From Guadua angustifolia (Eukaryota; Streptophyta; Magnoliopsida; Poales; Poaceae), in contig CM070502.1 in assembly GCA_036346375.1 (NCBI GenBank), positions 23,040,924 through 23,104,923 on the forward strand: 64,000 nucleotides of DNA, read 5' to 3'. Under the pieces are notes generated by a model. It had not been told where the DNA came from. It worked only from the letters and a program-made list of their open reading frames with translations, and ran no database searches. Shown here piece after piece: positions 34,076 through 45,458 of the stretch. The position numbers and the translations under genes were made by a program. How positions within the stretch are numbered: position 1 is the first letter of the stretch; the number at the start of each line of letters is the position of its first letter.

Positions 34076-35822
34076 TGTAGGATCGGATGACGTCAATCAG
34101 AGGGGGGGGTGAATGATTGAGCGGAAGCTAAAATAAATTTTTAGTGATTCTTAAAACCCCCTAAACAACATTAGGAAAAACTGCTTCGGTTTTGACAAAA
34201 ACAGATTAATCTACGTTCACTAAAATAGTAATTACCGAAGATCTAACCGTTAGATCGAAGTGAAATTTTAACTGTAGAAACTAGACTCAATTCCAAAACT
34301 AATGCAACAAAAATCAATACGATCGGATCTACGGATCAAAAGATATTACCTTCGCAATTTTGACTGAAACAATAATGACGGGAATTGATCTTCAGACGCC
34401 GGGAAGATTTCTAGGCGCCGGCCTTCAGGCGCTGGTTGATTGCTGCATGCATGCACAATGACCGCAAGGAAGAAACGAAGCCCTAGCTGCAGAATTATCT
34501 AGTCGATCGCCAGGACGTCACCCAATCTCTTTCCTAGTCGCGCATGCTCTTTTTCCTTGCATGCATGCAACCGCCTTCCAGCACTCATGCATGCATGCAG
34601 CGACCAACAAGCCTCCAGTGCAATGCCTTTTATTTTTCTTGCTTCCTAGCCGCCAGCTGCATGCATGCACGATCTTCAAGCTTGCGCCGCAAGGAATAAA
34701 CTCGACCACAAGAAACAAGCAATCAACTCGTTGATTGTTTCACCATCATCAAGCAAAAGTGGCGCACACGTTGATTCTTTTTCCCAAGCACCGACCACCG
34801 AGAACGTCAAGGATCCAAGACCTGCAGCCGCAAGGGCTTTTCTCTGGCGCAAGAAGCACCTGCCAGCAACGCAAGCAAAAACTCTCGCAAGACTTCAGCA
34901 CCGACTACTAGTCGCCGGCCAAGTCGTCACCTTTCTCTGCATGCACGCGCCGCCGGAAAAAGCAAGCGCCAAGAACAAATCGCATCCAAGCACCAAGACG
35001 CCAGGAAGGTTTTTTTCCTTTTCAGCCGCCGGCCGCAAGACTAAGCAGTAGCAGGAAAAGTCTCACGCCACCAGGAAACGCAAGCAACGAAGGATCAGAA
35101 CACCAGCAACTAGAAGACCAGCCCTGGCGCAAGATAATCTTCTATTCAACAAGAAGACCAGCCGCTTCTTGCATGCATGTCTTCACAACACAGCCGCCAC
35201 AGAAAGCAAAAGCAACTCGCCACGTAAAAACGGCAAGCCTCCAGCCGCCGCCCCAAAAGCCTTGATTCATTAATTAGGTTTTCAAGTTCTTTTATACAAC
35301 TCAAAACCCTAACCTCTTATCTCTAATTAAACACATGTATACATATCCATTGGCCCAATAACACATGGCCCAATATATGCATACAACCCAAAATTCACAC
35401 ATGCACGCGTACGGCCCACCTGCCGCACTCACGTGACTAACCGACTTCGTGTACACGTTCTCTAACCCGAGCGTCCCGCATGACATCCTCGACCACGGGA
35501 CCTCGATTCCTCCACGAACCTAGTCGAACCTCGGCTCCTCCACAAACCTAGTTCCGGTCCATCATCGACCACGTTAGCCCTCGAGCAACACACGCACCGC
35601 GAATAAACACCAAAGCGAATCCAAGCACAAGTCCACGACTTGACTCACGGTCAATCCATGCAACCACTCACACGGCGCATTGCATCAAGCAAAACATCTT
35701 CCGAAACAAGTTCATCCCAACTTGATCCACATTAACTTTATTAATTCTTTTTACCACTTATTCGTCACATCAAAATCTCACCAATTGTTCATCACAAATA
35801 TATCATGTACCATAATCTTACA
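34076..35822 (-). repeat. 5' LTR of the copia element
   Basis: This 1747-bp partner of 28270-30012 would hold the promoter of the element on the minus strand. It carries the same TGCATGCA clusters near 34443, 34557, 34589 and 34660. Confidence 0.95.
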
Positions 35823-36095
35823 AATATAACATCTGATTGATATTTTTTTAACAATTGTAATAGCCCTAATATGTATCTTATCGATCTGCAACATTATATC
35901 TAGACCCATCATAATTGAGGATGAAGATTTTTTTCTCTAATTAAAATGATGATTTCTAACCAAATGTGATACTTCTTTTTCTAATATAAGGGATGGGACA
36001 CCAATGATGCCTTTTAGCTACGTAACACAGATGGCAAACCAATTAGACTACCTACTCTACTTGCAATTCCAAATTGATTATTCCCGTAAAACTAA

Positions 36096-36396
36096 GGCTC
36101 TGTTTGTTTAGAGTTTTTACCAGCTTAAAAACTAAAAAACTATAGTCTAAATAAACGAGTAACTTTTTATCTATACTTTTCAAAAGGTATAAATCTCCAT
36201 ATAACTAAAAGCCAAAAACCACTGGAGAAAGAATTTTTTGGTTTATTGATGGTTGATTTTAGACTAATAACACTAAAGTTAGGTAAAACTATCTATCTCT
36301 ATCACATACAAAAGCCGTTAGCTTTTAAGTTGTTTAAGCCAAAAAAACTGGTTTTAAACTATAAGCTAAAAAGTCTAAACCTAAACAAACAGAACC
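36096..36396. mobile_element. Tourist-type MITE (301 bp)
   Basis: Ends GGCTCTGTTTGTTTAG and the inverted CTAAACAAACAGAACC match at 14 of 16 positions. TAA duplications lie at 36093-36095 and 36397-36399. Confidence 0.88.
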
Positions 36397-36399
36397 TAA

Positions 36400-37235
36400 G
36401 AAGAAATAGCAGAGATAAATTCATCATTTCAGGGACATATACAGTGAAAATGGCTAAATGGTGCAAATTTCATAAAAATTGATTGTACATGTTTCTGAAA
36501 AATATTTAAAACTTATCAGAGATAGGGTAGGGCATTTTATATAGCCATACATCTCCTCCCATTTGAATAATATTTTACCAAGAAGTACTCAATTTTTTAG
36601 TATCGAATGTGTATCTGTCTGTGTCCACTAGTTTGCCCTTTAATTATTAGCATGTGATGTGAAATACCGAGGAATGCTCCAATATAGGCTATTCTTTTTT
36701 GTATAGCCTTTTTACCTCAATTACACTAGTTCTACACAAATTAATTATGTAAAAAATAATATGATAATTTGTAAAAAAGAGGAAGCTATTCTTTTCTGCC
36801 TGTCCTTTTTACACCAATTATATACTAGTTGTATATAAATTAAATTATGTAAAAAATGACGTGACAATTTGTAAAAAAAAAGAAACTTATGTAAAAAAAT
36901 AATACAAAAAATTGTAAAAAAAAGAACAAAACAAACTACAAGGAACACAATAAACAAAAACTCTACTTGTTTGTTCACGATGACCGTAAATAAATTGATT
37001 ATTCCCTTATCGTATTGTTTACCTGGAGGAAAACTCACAAAGTTAAAATGATAAAGTACAATGTAGATCATAAAGCAATATCTAACAGACAAAAAGAAAC
37101 TAAATGCTTATAGACAAAAAAAATACTCAATTACCATTTTAACAATTCCCTATTTTCACATATACGCTTAGGTTTTCCTGTGATGATTGATTAATGGTAC
37201 GGCGGTGACTTGCTAGTCAAACAAGTCGCTGCGAT
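36400..37235. other. AT-rich intergenic DNA
   Basis: A strongly AT-rich stretch in which short strings (TAATTATGTAAAAAAT, GACAATTTGTAAAAAA) recur several times between 36720 and 36930, a diverged tandem repeat. No gene was found. Confidence 0.5.
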
Positions 37236-37244
37236 ATTTATATG

Positions 37245-37657
37245 GGTAAATATCCTGTACAATCAACTGTCACGGTGAAATCATGGTGCAACCCAACTAG
37301 AAAAAGTTTCAAAAAATTCTGAAAAAAATCATAGATGTACATCTCAGCTTACCCCATCTACATATAAAATTTCATGATCAAATTTGTCCTGTGCTAGAAG
37401 TTACAAAAAAAACAAACTTAATCATGAACAGGAACTATTCCTGTTCATGATCAAGTTTGTCTTTTTTATTACTCTTAGCACAAGATGAATTTGATCATGA
37501 AATTTTATATGTAGATGGGGTAAGCTGAGATGTATATCCATGATTTTTTTTAGAATTTTTTGAAACTTTTTCTAGTTGGGTTGCACCATGGTTTCACCGT
37601 GACAGTTGGGTTGCACCGTGGTTGCACGAAACATGTGATTGCACAGGATATGTTCTC
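37245..37657. mobile_element. Hairpin MULE-MITE, copy 1 (413 bp)
   Basis: The element is one long imperfect palindrome centred on GAACAGGAACTATTCCTGTTC near 37436. Ends are GGGTAAATATCCTGT and the inverted ACAGGATATGTTCTC. An exact 9-bp TSD, TATTTATAT, lies at 37236-37244 and 37658-37666, which is the Mutator signature. Related copies are at 48640 and 49786. Confidence 0.92.
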
Positions 37658-37666
37658 TATTTATAT

Positions 37667-37985
37667 TCCCTCCCTTTTCTCAATGCACGTCGTTTTAGCT
37701 TTTACAGTTTGTTCCTAATTACATACTTTCTCTAGCTACGAAGAGTTAATTGTTTTGAATATAGATGTAGTAAACTGTCAAAAATTTGATTGTCAATATA
37801 TTTTTAAATATTTAAATTGGATACATAAAAAATCACATGTGTAGATTTGTCTCAAAAATAATTTCATAATATTATAATTTTATTGGGTTTTATAAATATA
37901 TTATAATAAAAATTAGTAGTCAAAATACATTTTAGAGACTATATCGATATCTAAAAGCGACAATTATTTATGATCTGAGGGAATA
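37667..37985. mobile_element. Stowaway-like MITE
   Basis: It begins TCCCTCCC and ends TCTGAGGGAATA, with the body strings (TTTAAATATTTAAATTGGATACATAAAAA, shown here only in part: TTAAATTGGATACATAAAAA) shared with the cluster at 45459-46565. The TIR and TA target fit the cereal CTCCCTCCGT family. Ends are approximate. Confidence 0.7.
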
Positions 37986-37989
37986 TCAT

Positions 37990-39340
37990 TCTATATTTTT
38001 GTGATTTTTTATTATTTTTCAATATGCATCTCCTTTAGCTATTTCTAACATTATTTACTTGTTATAAACTAAAGTAAGATATAGTAGTGTTAAATTATTT
38101 TAACATAATATGGTCCATGCAAATTATAAAATGGTTTTTATAATAAAATGTCTAAGTGTGATGGTTCCTAAAAGATTAAAAATCATGGGGTTTAAAATCC
38201 CTCTCCTCTCCCTTCCAAATATTTAGTTGTGTACTAATTAGTGTTATTAAGCATAATGCTATAGGAGGGTGCATGGCAATGCAATGGCAATCAGTTTCCA
38301 CGCATATATTAAAGTGCTGAGTTATAGTCAGTTTCATTAAGTTTTAAGTGTTGAATTAAAGTGTCAATTTCATTGATTAAGTATTTGGAAACTGACTTAT
38401 TTATTGCATAGAAACTGACGTATTTAGTGCTTGAAACTGATGCATTTATTAGAGGAATTTATCTGAAAACTGACGTTTCTCTGTAACTCTCTTCTTCGTT
38501 ACAGAGGAACCTCTCGCTTTGCTATAAAAGGAGGAGGATCCTCCTGTACATCAAGTGCATTAGGAAAGAAAAAGCATAGAAAAGAATAGTATACACATCA
38601 AATAAAGGAACAGAAATTTCTCTGACCATTGAGGGAAGTATAAAGATTAAGGAGAAAGAGAGGAGAGGAAAATTGATATGTAAGGCATTGCTAATATGTC
38701 TCAAGGTGGGTTTGTGCTTTTACATATATAAAAGATGATTTGTGCTTCTGCACATATAAAATTGCTATTTGGTTTAATCAAATTGTGATTAATGATCTTA
38801 TAGCATCCGCACTTCTGCTTACAAGTAGTACCAAAAATATATAACGAGCAAAAGTAACACAAACTTTCTTAGGGTGTGTACAATGAGGCCATCTTAGCTG
38901 GCTCATAAACTATACACAACAGGTTTAGTCTATGTGGAAGAATGAGAAAAGATGAGAGAGAAGAGAGCTGGCTCTTATTTAGCCCCCCTATAAGACAGAT
39001 TATGGAAAAGCTAATTCTGGATTCTAAGAGAATCGGGTGGGTGATAACTTCTAATTTCATGTATAAATTGTGCTTTCCACAATCAAAAGCAAAATTTGCA
39101 CACAAAATCAAAATCTATCACCTACCCTATTCTTCTAGAATCTATATCAGTTTTTTCATAATCTATCTTAGAGAGCCTTACTAGCCAGATTTGTACAGAA
39201 GTATAGATAGATTATTTATGTACAAGAGAGAAAAAGATAATTATTATATAATATTTAGAGGCAACCTTTAAAAATAATTATTATATAAGCTAATTTTTAG
39301 TTTACTATTAGTTAGTAATGTGCTCTGCAATAGTAATTCC
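37990..39340. other. No recognisable gene
   Basis: AT-rich DNA. A promoter-like GCTATAAAAGGAGGAGG lies at about 38520, in plus orientation, but only short unrecognised frames follow. The part 38875-39190 has MITE-like composition, but I could not match its ends. Confidence 0.4.
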
Positions 39341-39344
39341 CTTA

Positions 39345-39572
39345 GGCCATTCTCAGTGGGAGTTTCAATTGAGTTTTATTTTCATTAAATGACATGACAC
39401 ATCATTATGTTTGGTGATATGGCAAGGTAATTATGAAGAGAGAGATAAGGAGAGTTTCATGGGAGGTGAGAGAGTTTCATCTAGATGAAACCTGAGATAC
39501 ACGGTTACCTAGATAAAAACTGATATGTCACTCTTGGAAACTGAGAAATGAAACTATGCACTGGAAATGGCC
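39345..39572. mobile_element. PIF/Harbinger-type MITE (228 bp)
   Basis: Ends GGCCATTCTCAGTGGGAGTT and the inverted CACTGGAAATGGCC form a terminal repeat (GGCCATT(C/T)(T/C)CAGTG). TTA lies on both sides (39342-39344 and 39573-39575). Its right TSD is also the left TSD of the next MITE. Confidence 0.85.
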
Positions 39573-39575
39573 TTA

Positions 39576-39933
39576 GGGCAGTCCCAACCCATAGTTTCCA
39601 TGAGCAGTGTCTAGAGGAGAGAGAGAGCAATAAACCGATGCATAATTTCCCAACCCATGGTTTCCATGAGTAGTGTCTAGAGGAAAGATAAAACAATAAA
39701 CCAATGCATGCACCACAAACACAGCTTGATAAGCGTGTAGAAACGTCCAACCCCGATTTTGCTCGTTTCTTACGTCTTGGTACCCGCGCCGACCCAGTTT
39801 CTTGCATGAGACACGGTTTCTTTGTTTTTCCTTCTCTCTCTTCCTTAATTCTTATGTCACATCAGATTTTTGCTAAATTGACAGCGTAATTAATTTTATG
39901 AACACCAGTTAAAGTAGAGGATTGAGACTGCCC
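39576..39933. mobile_element. PIF/Harbinger-type MITE (358 bp)
   Basis: Ends GGGCAGTCCCAACC and the inverted TTGAGACTGCCC, with TTA at 39573-39575 and 39934-39936. It has an inverted-orientation relative at 55514-55868. Confidence 0.9.
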
Positions 39934-40260
39934 TTAAACACCACTCTGCGAAAGTACTCGGCAACGGAGGAAGTAAACAACCAACGGCTGCGGTGTTAAT
40001 GCGCGTAGCTTCCCTGGGAAGCAATCAAACAGCAACGAAATTTAATGCTTTAGTGCGTGTTTATTGACCAGAAGCTCTGTAAAGAAGACTGCTTTCACAG
40101 TTATCAAAAGTATACGAGTACGCGTCTTAAAAGGCTTAATCCAAGCATCTTGGAAGGCGTGTCCGGTCGGCGATAGCGTACAAATGTGACTACCATGTCC
40201 ATTGAACCGCGTATTTACCCGAGCTGCCGCTCCGATTTCCAGCGGCAGAGCAAGGAATTT

Positions 40261-40816
40261 GGGGCTGATTGGTTGTATTCTCAACTCAGTCAAGTTGTAC
40301 GAGTGCAGTTAGATTGGTAGAAGACAGGCTGAGTAAATACAAAAAGATGCATAAAGATGATATTTAGTTGTTTAAAGAAAAGTGAGATTGATCAAATTCA
40401 AGAGGGTGATAAATAAATTTTAAACAATTGAATTTTTTTTTCAACATGTAGCATTTGAACCTACTGTTCTATTTTTTTGGTTTCATTCAATTTGAGTGTC
40501 GTTAAGATATTAGCAAAAAAAAAAAAAATAGATGGCATATTGCCTAATAACTGTATGCACAACTAGCGATGTATGTTGTGTGGTGCAGTGTAGGTCGCCA
40601 GCCAGTGGGCCATTTCACGCGGAACACGAAGCCGGCATCGTTGCACCAGTAGAAACGCCAGTTTTAGTCGTTTTCTCAGAGCCAAGCTATGAAAGGAATC
40701 TTGCATCTGCAGAGCTAAGTTTAAAACCAGATGCAGTCAACCAAATATGAGAAAAAAATAAAGATTTTGTATCTATTGATGTAAATCTGTGTGTATGCAG
40801 CTAACCAAACAGCCCC
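40261..40816. mobile_element. MITE (556 bp), Harbinger-like
   Basis: Ends GGGGCTGATTGGTT and the inverted AACCAAACAGCCCC match at 13 of 14 positions. The flanking trinucleotides TTT and TTG differ by one base from a TSD. The interior is AT-rich and non-coding. Confidence 0.65.
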
Positions 40817-41052
40817 TTGGTGACGTGAGTGCGAACTTAAGATAGTAGGTAGGTTTCCTCCTAAATGTGTTGGGCTTGAACATCCATCTATATCCAATCT
40901 GCAGTATTTTCTCTATTCAGAAATATAAACTGTATTTTAAATTTATATAAGAATTAAGTTTACAGTGAAATTGAGAAAGATATAAAATAAAATAACTTAG
41001 ATACTCCACTTAATTATTTCGAAAGATGAGAGGTAATACTTTGTGAAGGTGG

Positions 41053-41078
41053 TAATATATATATATATATATATATAG
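41053..41078. repeat. (TA)n microsatellite
   Basis: About 13 TA units in AT-rich intergenic DNA. Confidence 0.9.
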
Positions 41079-41139
41079 AACTTTTTTGCAATTATGTTTA
41101 ATAAAAACTAGAATTGTAAAAATAATTATAACGAGACTA

Positions 41140-41367
41140 GGGTCATGTTTGGCAGAGCTCTAGATCTCAGTTCCACATCAGATCTGGTACTTATAGGCTA
41201 AAATAAAGTGAATTAAATTTATATTTTTAGTCTAAATTGTAAACAAGATAACTCCTAAACATTCTTATAATATACCATAACTCCAGCCCTATAAATTTCT
41301 AGAGATAAAAATACTCTATTCTATTAACTCTATAGATTTTAGTAAAGTTAAAGTTGTGACAAACACT
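41140..41367. mobile_element. Tourist-type MITE, copy 2, diverged
   Basis: The first 140 bp matches the 13776 and 50990 copies (GTTTGGCAGAGCTC, GGCTAAAATAAAGTGAATTA, TTTTTAGTCTAAATTGTAAA). The right end is degraded (GACAAACACTA), so the boundary is approximate. This is the oldest-looking of the three. Confidence 0.75.
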
Positions 41368-41371
41368 AAAA

Positions 41372-41911
41372 AAAAAAATAGACTTCCTCTTGTGCTAAGA
41401 CTAGAAAGACGAAGATCGGAGCTACGCTCTCACTTTCTGAGTTTCTGTCGTCTACCATGTTTTATGCTCAATAGTCTACATAATCTAACGTCACATAGTA
41501 GCGGAAAAGTGTGAAGTTAGTACATAATCTGCTAATAAAAATGTTCCGTCGGAACAAGATACTGACGCATGACAGGCAACGTACACATGCCGATGCTAGG
41601 TCGTACACATTTTTTGTGCAAATTATTTCTGCACACGTACTTATGCACTACAGACGAAAGACACTTGAAAGAAGAAATTTAACGATGATAAGTCTTATTC
41701 ATTTTCTCTTAATATAAATTATATAAATTTTAAAGTAAAAAAGATAAATAATCAGTATCTATTTTTTATTTACATTTTAATATTTATATAATTTTAAAAT
41801 AGTAATGCATCGAAACACCACCCTTCGACTACGTTATAGATTTTTCCCAGATAGCTAGATCATAACCGACCGTTGTCACAGAGCGAGTTGGCTGGTTGGC
41901 TTTTGTTGTTG
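41372..41911. other. No recognisable gene
   Basis: About 540 bp of AT-rich intergenic DNA. The 68-codon frame at 41511-41717 has no recognised similarity. Confidence 0.5.
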
Positions 41912-41916
41912 AAGCC

Positions 41917-44673
41917 TGTCGAGGTTTGTTACTGACAATAATTAAAAGGGGGCTAAGCGCTGGATCGGGAACTCGATGGTAGCACAAGACACACGATGTA
42001 TACAGGTTCGGACTCTCTCGGTGGAGATAATACCCTAGTCCTGTGCTCTAGGATTATGATTGGCTAGCTTATTTGCTGATTATGTTGTCCTGTTTTTCCT
42101 CCCGCCCTCCTTTATATAGAGGAGGCGATTACAAGGAGTCCCACTCGGATCTGAGGTGGAGATTATATCTCTTTCCTTATCCGTTATACATGATAGCGGC
42201 TAGGATTACAATTGTATCTTCCTAGCGAGGTTGGTTTCCATCTTGAGGTTTCTTTGTTGCGCATGGTGGCTGCCTCTGAGCAATACCCATCTTCATGTAG
42301 TCGGCTTGGCCCATCCCTCTTAGGTGGTCCTCTCGGCCCGCCATGAGATACCGGGGTCCATATACTCCTGATAGCCCCGAATGCTTTGCGATCAGATGCC
42401 GCCTTCTGGTCAGCATGACCAACCGAGTCAAGCTTCACGCCGAAAGTGCTTCGATTCTTGATGTAGTTTCTGACTTGTTTTCCTTTCGGTAGAGTGCCCA
42501 TTGTAGGCAAAGAGATCGTGAAGGACTCAATAGAGCTCCATGCGTTGAATTATATCATTCATTATGGGCGTCTGTTGGTGGCCCATCATGGGGCATCTGG
42601 TATCCCAAGCGATATCTGAAGTCAAAACGCTTTTTCGCTCAAAGCGAAATTCAGCGCCGCTCCTTTAAATTCATTTGTTGCGAAGTTCTTGATGTAAATC
42701 GTTGAAGCATTGGCCCACACGCATCGCATCCAAATTTAGTAGCCACGAAATCATGTATATGCGAACTTAGGCAATGTAAAACAATTCACTCGGATTGATG
42801 CCCAACTAGTTTATATATAATTTTAGAGTTTTTACTCCTTTTCCTCATTGATTTTGAATTCATCCGAGTGGTTTTGACTCTTTTTGTTTAAGCACTCTGC
42901 TGACTAGTCTAGCCCCGGCGTCGAGAGTCGGCTCATGGCTCTTTTTCGTGCACGCAGCGTTTTGGGTGACTAAATTTACGCCGTTCATGGGGTCGAGCTT
43001 CACAACTCGGAATCAACGCTTTCGGATTCATTTGCAATCGTTAAGTAAAAAGAAGAAAAACACAACTTAGAAAAAGATGTGCGCATGCACACTATTAGGT
43101 GTAGCCCGACTTATTACTTAGTTGAGGATCAACTAAGTAGCAAATCAAGAAAGCCAATAATTTTATTCATAATGACATAATTGAGTAAAAGCGACTTAGT
43201 TGCTCTATGCTTCATGTGTTGGTGACGATCGTGCGTCTTTGCTCGTGGCGTAGGCTTGCGGTAGAGCGAAGGTGGCGCTTCGAAGCGCGCGGACGTAGGC
43301 TCGTGGCCGTGCGAAGAGTGGCGCTAAATGGCGCGGACGTTAGCTCGTGGCCGTGCGAAGTTGGCGCTTCGTGGCGCAGCGGCTTCGTGGCCGTGCGAAA
43401 AGTGGCGCTTCGAAGCGCGGCGTAGGCTCGTGACCGTCTTGAAAGGTGACGCCTTCGAAGCGCGGGCGTAGGCTCGTGGCGTCTTGAAGGTGGCGCTTCG
43501 TGGCGTCTTGGACTCTGTTCCCTCGATTTGATTGCTTCTCCATAGGAATTAATGCCTGTGACGTGTGTGTCTTGAACTCCTAAGACGTGAGCACCTCCCT
43601 GATGACCTTGCCGAGAGGGTTTCTGTTGCTTCTCGTCCTCGGCGGTCCAGCCGAACTCGCCGGTCTTCTACTTGACTATGAAGCGAAGTCGTCGAAAGTC
43701 TCTTCGAATGGTTCTCCGGCTCCGAAGCGAGCAACTCGCCGAGACGTCGGCTCGACGAATCTGACGATTTTTTTATGAATGAATCTTCTGTGCTGCTGGG
43801 GCAATGCATGAAGACCAAGCCGTGCTTCGTGCGTCTGCTGCACGCTTTCCTTGATTTCGCTTTCCCCGGGACGCTCACAGCCGCACAGAAAAAGACCCGC
43901 GTGGAGATAGCACGACGCTCTCCACCTGTGCCCGGCATGACGCTTGCTGCGAGTCAATCTGCGACTACACGACGTCAGATCGCCAGCGAGGAGCGCTTCA
44001 GGAACTCCGCTCGCCTCCCTGATTACTGCGCGCAGCGCCTTGCTCTCATCTCGCCTCGCCGAGAGATCCGATCTGCCGCACCCGGGACGAAGTCTTCTGC
44101 CACATGAAAAACGGCCGAGCAAAACTCAAGTCGCCACCAAAGCTGTTGAAGATCGTCATCGAGCTTGCCAGGATTGATCCTAGCGTGACCCCTACTGGGC
44201 GCGCCAACCTGCCGAGGTTTGTTCCGACAATAATTAAAAGGGGCTAAGCGTTGGATCGGGAACTCGATGGTAGCACAAGACACCACGATGTATCTGAGTT
44301 CGGGCTCTCGTTGGAGATAATACCCTAGTCACGTGCTCTGGGATTATGATTGGCTAGCTTATTTCATTCGATGATGTTGTCTGTTTTTCCTCCCCCCTCC
44401 TTTATATAGCGAGAGGATGGCGGTTACAAAAGTCCCACTCGGATACGAGGTGGAGATTATATCTCTTTCCTTATCCGTTATACATGATAGCGGCTAGGAT
44501 TACAATTGTATCTTCCCTAAGCAGGGTTGGTTTCCATCTTCGGGGTTTCCTTGTTGCGCATGGCGGCCTGCCTCCTGAGCAATACCTATCTTCATGTAGT
44601 CGGTTTGGCCCATCCCCTCTTGGGTGGTCCTCTCGACCCGCCATACAGATACCCAGGGTCCATATACTCTACA
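41917..44673 (-). mobile_element. Small non-autonomous LTR element (2.76 kb)
   Basis: Two LTRs of about 460 bp (41917 to about 42371 and 44210-44673) share TGCCGAGGTTTGTT-type starts, AACTCGATGGTAGCACAAGA and GATTACAATTGTATCTTCC. An exact 5-bp TSD, AAGCC, lies at 41912-41916 and 44674-44678. Left of the right LTR, minus-strand TTGGCGCGCCCAGTAGGGG (44190-44208) resembles a gypsy-type primer site, so transcription would be leftward. The 1.84-kb interior has no gag or pol. It depends on another element's proteins. Confidence 0.9.
43240..43505. repeat. Minisatellite inside the LTR element
   Basis: Five to six imperfect units of about 45-60 bp built from GTAGGCTCGTGGCCGTG and AGTGGCGCTTCGAAGCGCG. 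The core CGCTTCGAAGCG is a perfect 12-bp palindrome. The GC content is far above the element's average. Confidence 0.8.
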
Positions 44674-44679
44674 AAGCCA

Positions 44680-45455
44680 TGGCGAAACAAGCGATGATAC
44701 AACGCAACGCAGTTGATGGCATATATTATTTTCCTTTTTTCGTCCATGGTATGGCGTACTTCGCTGTTTTATTCTGCATGTCCTTTCGCTTGTACAAGGG
44801 AAGGGAGGAAAGCATCAAAACACAAAGCATGCAGGCAAGGTTTATAATTTCATGGTAAACCGCTTAAAATCGTAGTTTGTACTCTTACCGCTGCGGTTCG
44901 AGATCCAAAATCGCTCGATAAACCGGTCTAATTTAAAAAAAATTCAAAAAAGTTTAAAAAATTTATGCGTTGAAAACAGCTCGAAAACCGTTGAAAAACC
45001 GCGATTCTCACCTAAAAAATAGCTCAAAAAACCGTTTTTAGGAACATTCAATTGGTTGGCTGGTTTTCGATTTTTTGAATTTTTTTCAAATTTTTTTGAT
45101 TTCTTAACTCTCGGTTTTAACAGTTTTCAAACGGGTTTTCGAGTGGTTTTCATACCGTAAATTTCGAACCGGTTTTTGAAGAACAGTTCTTGATTCCCTG
45201 CATGCAGCAGCGTTGACGAGTTTCGTTTTCAGGGGAAAAATTAAAACAATACGCGACTTGAAGGACCGCGGCTTTGATTGTTCTGTTGACCGACTTGGTG
45301 ACTGACTTGTTCAAATCTGTTCTTCCTGTACTAATGATATGATTTGTTGCTTGAATTACATATGATTTACTAATTGAGTTGAAGAGAGACCTGGCCAATT
45401 GTTTACTCGATATTCTGCAAACGATGCATTCTTTTTTCTTCCGATACAAGTGCTC
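44680..45455. other. No recognisable gene
   Basis: Includes an imperfect repeat of AAACCGTT/CGGTTTT-type strings between about 44890 and 45170 that occurs in both orientations, suggesting a decayed inverted-repeat element. No terminal repeats or genes could be fixed. Confidence 0.4.
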
Positions 45456-45458
45456 GTA

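Larger units (their letters stand above)
28270..35822 (-). mobile_element. Copia LTR retrotransposon, internally deleted (7.55 kb)
   Basis: LTRs at 28270-30012 and 34076-35822 begin TGTAGGATCGG and end ATCTTACA. They are flanked by an exact 5-bp TSD, AATAT (28265-28269 and 35823-35827). The element runs on the minus strand: the primer site complementary to initiator tRNA-Met abuts the right LTR and the polypurine tract abuts the left. The internal 4.06 kb encodes gag, a zinc knuckle, a protease remnant and RNase H, while integrase and most of the reverse transcriptase are missing. Long LTRs and a long coiled gag suggest the SIRE/Maximus lineage, which is an inference. Confidence 0.95.

Noticed and set aside
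43207..43543. Possible repetitive coding gene in the GC-rich block
   Set aside because: Frames are short and broken, and the block is an internal minisatellite of a non-coding LTR element.
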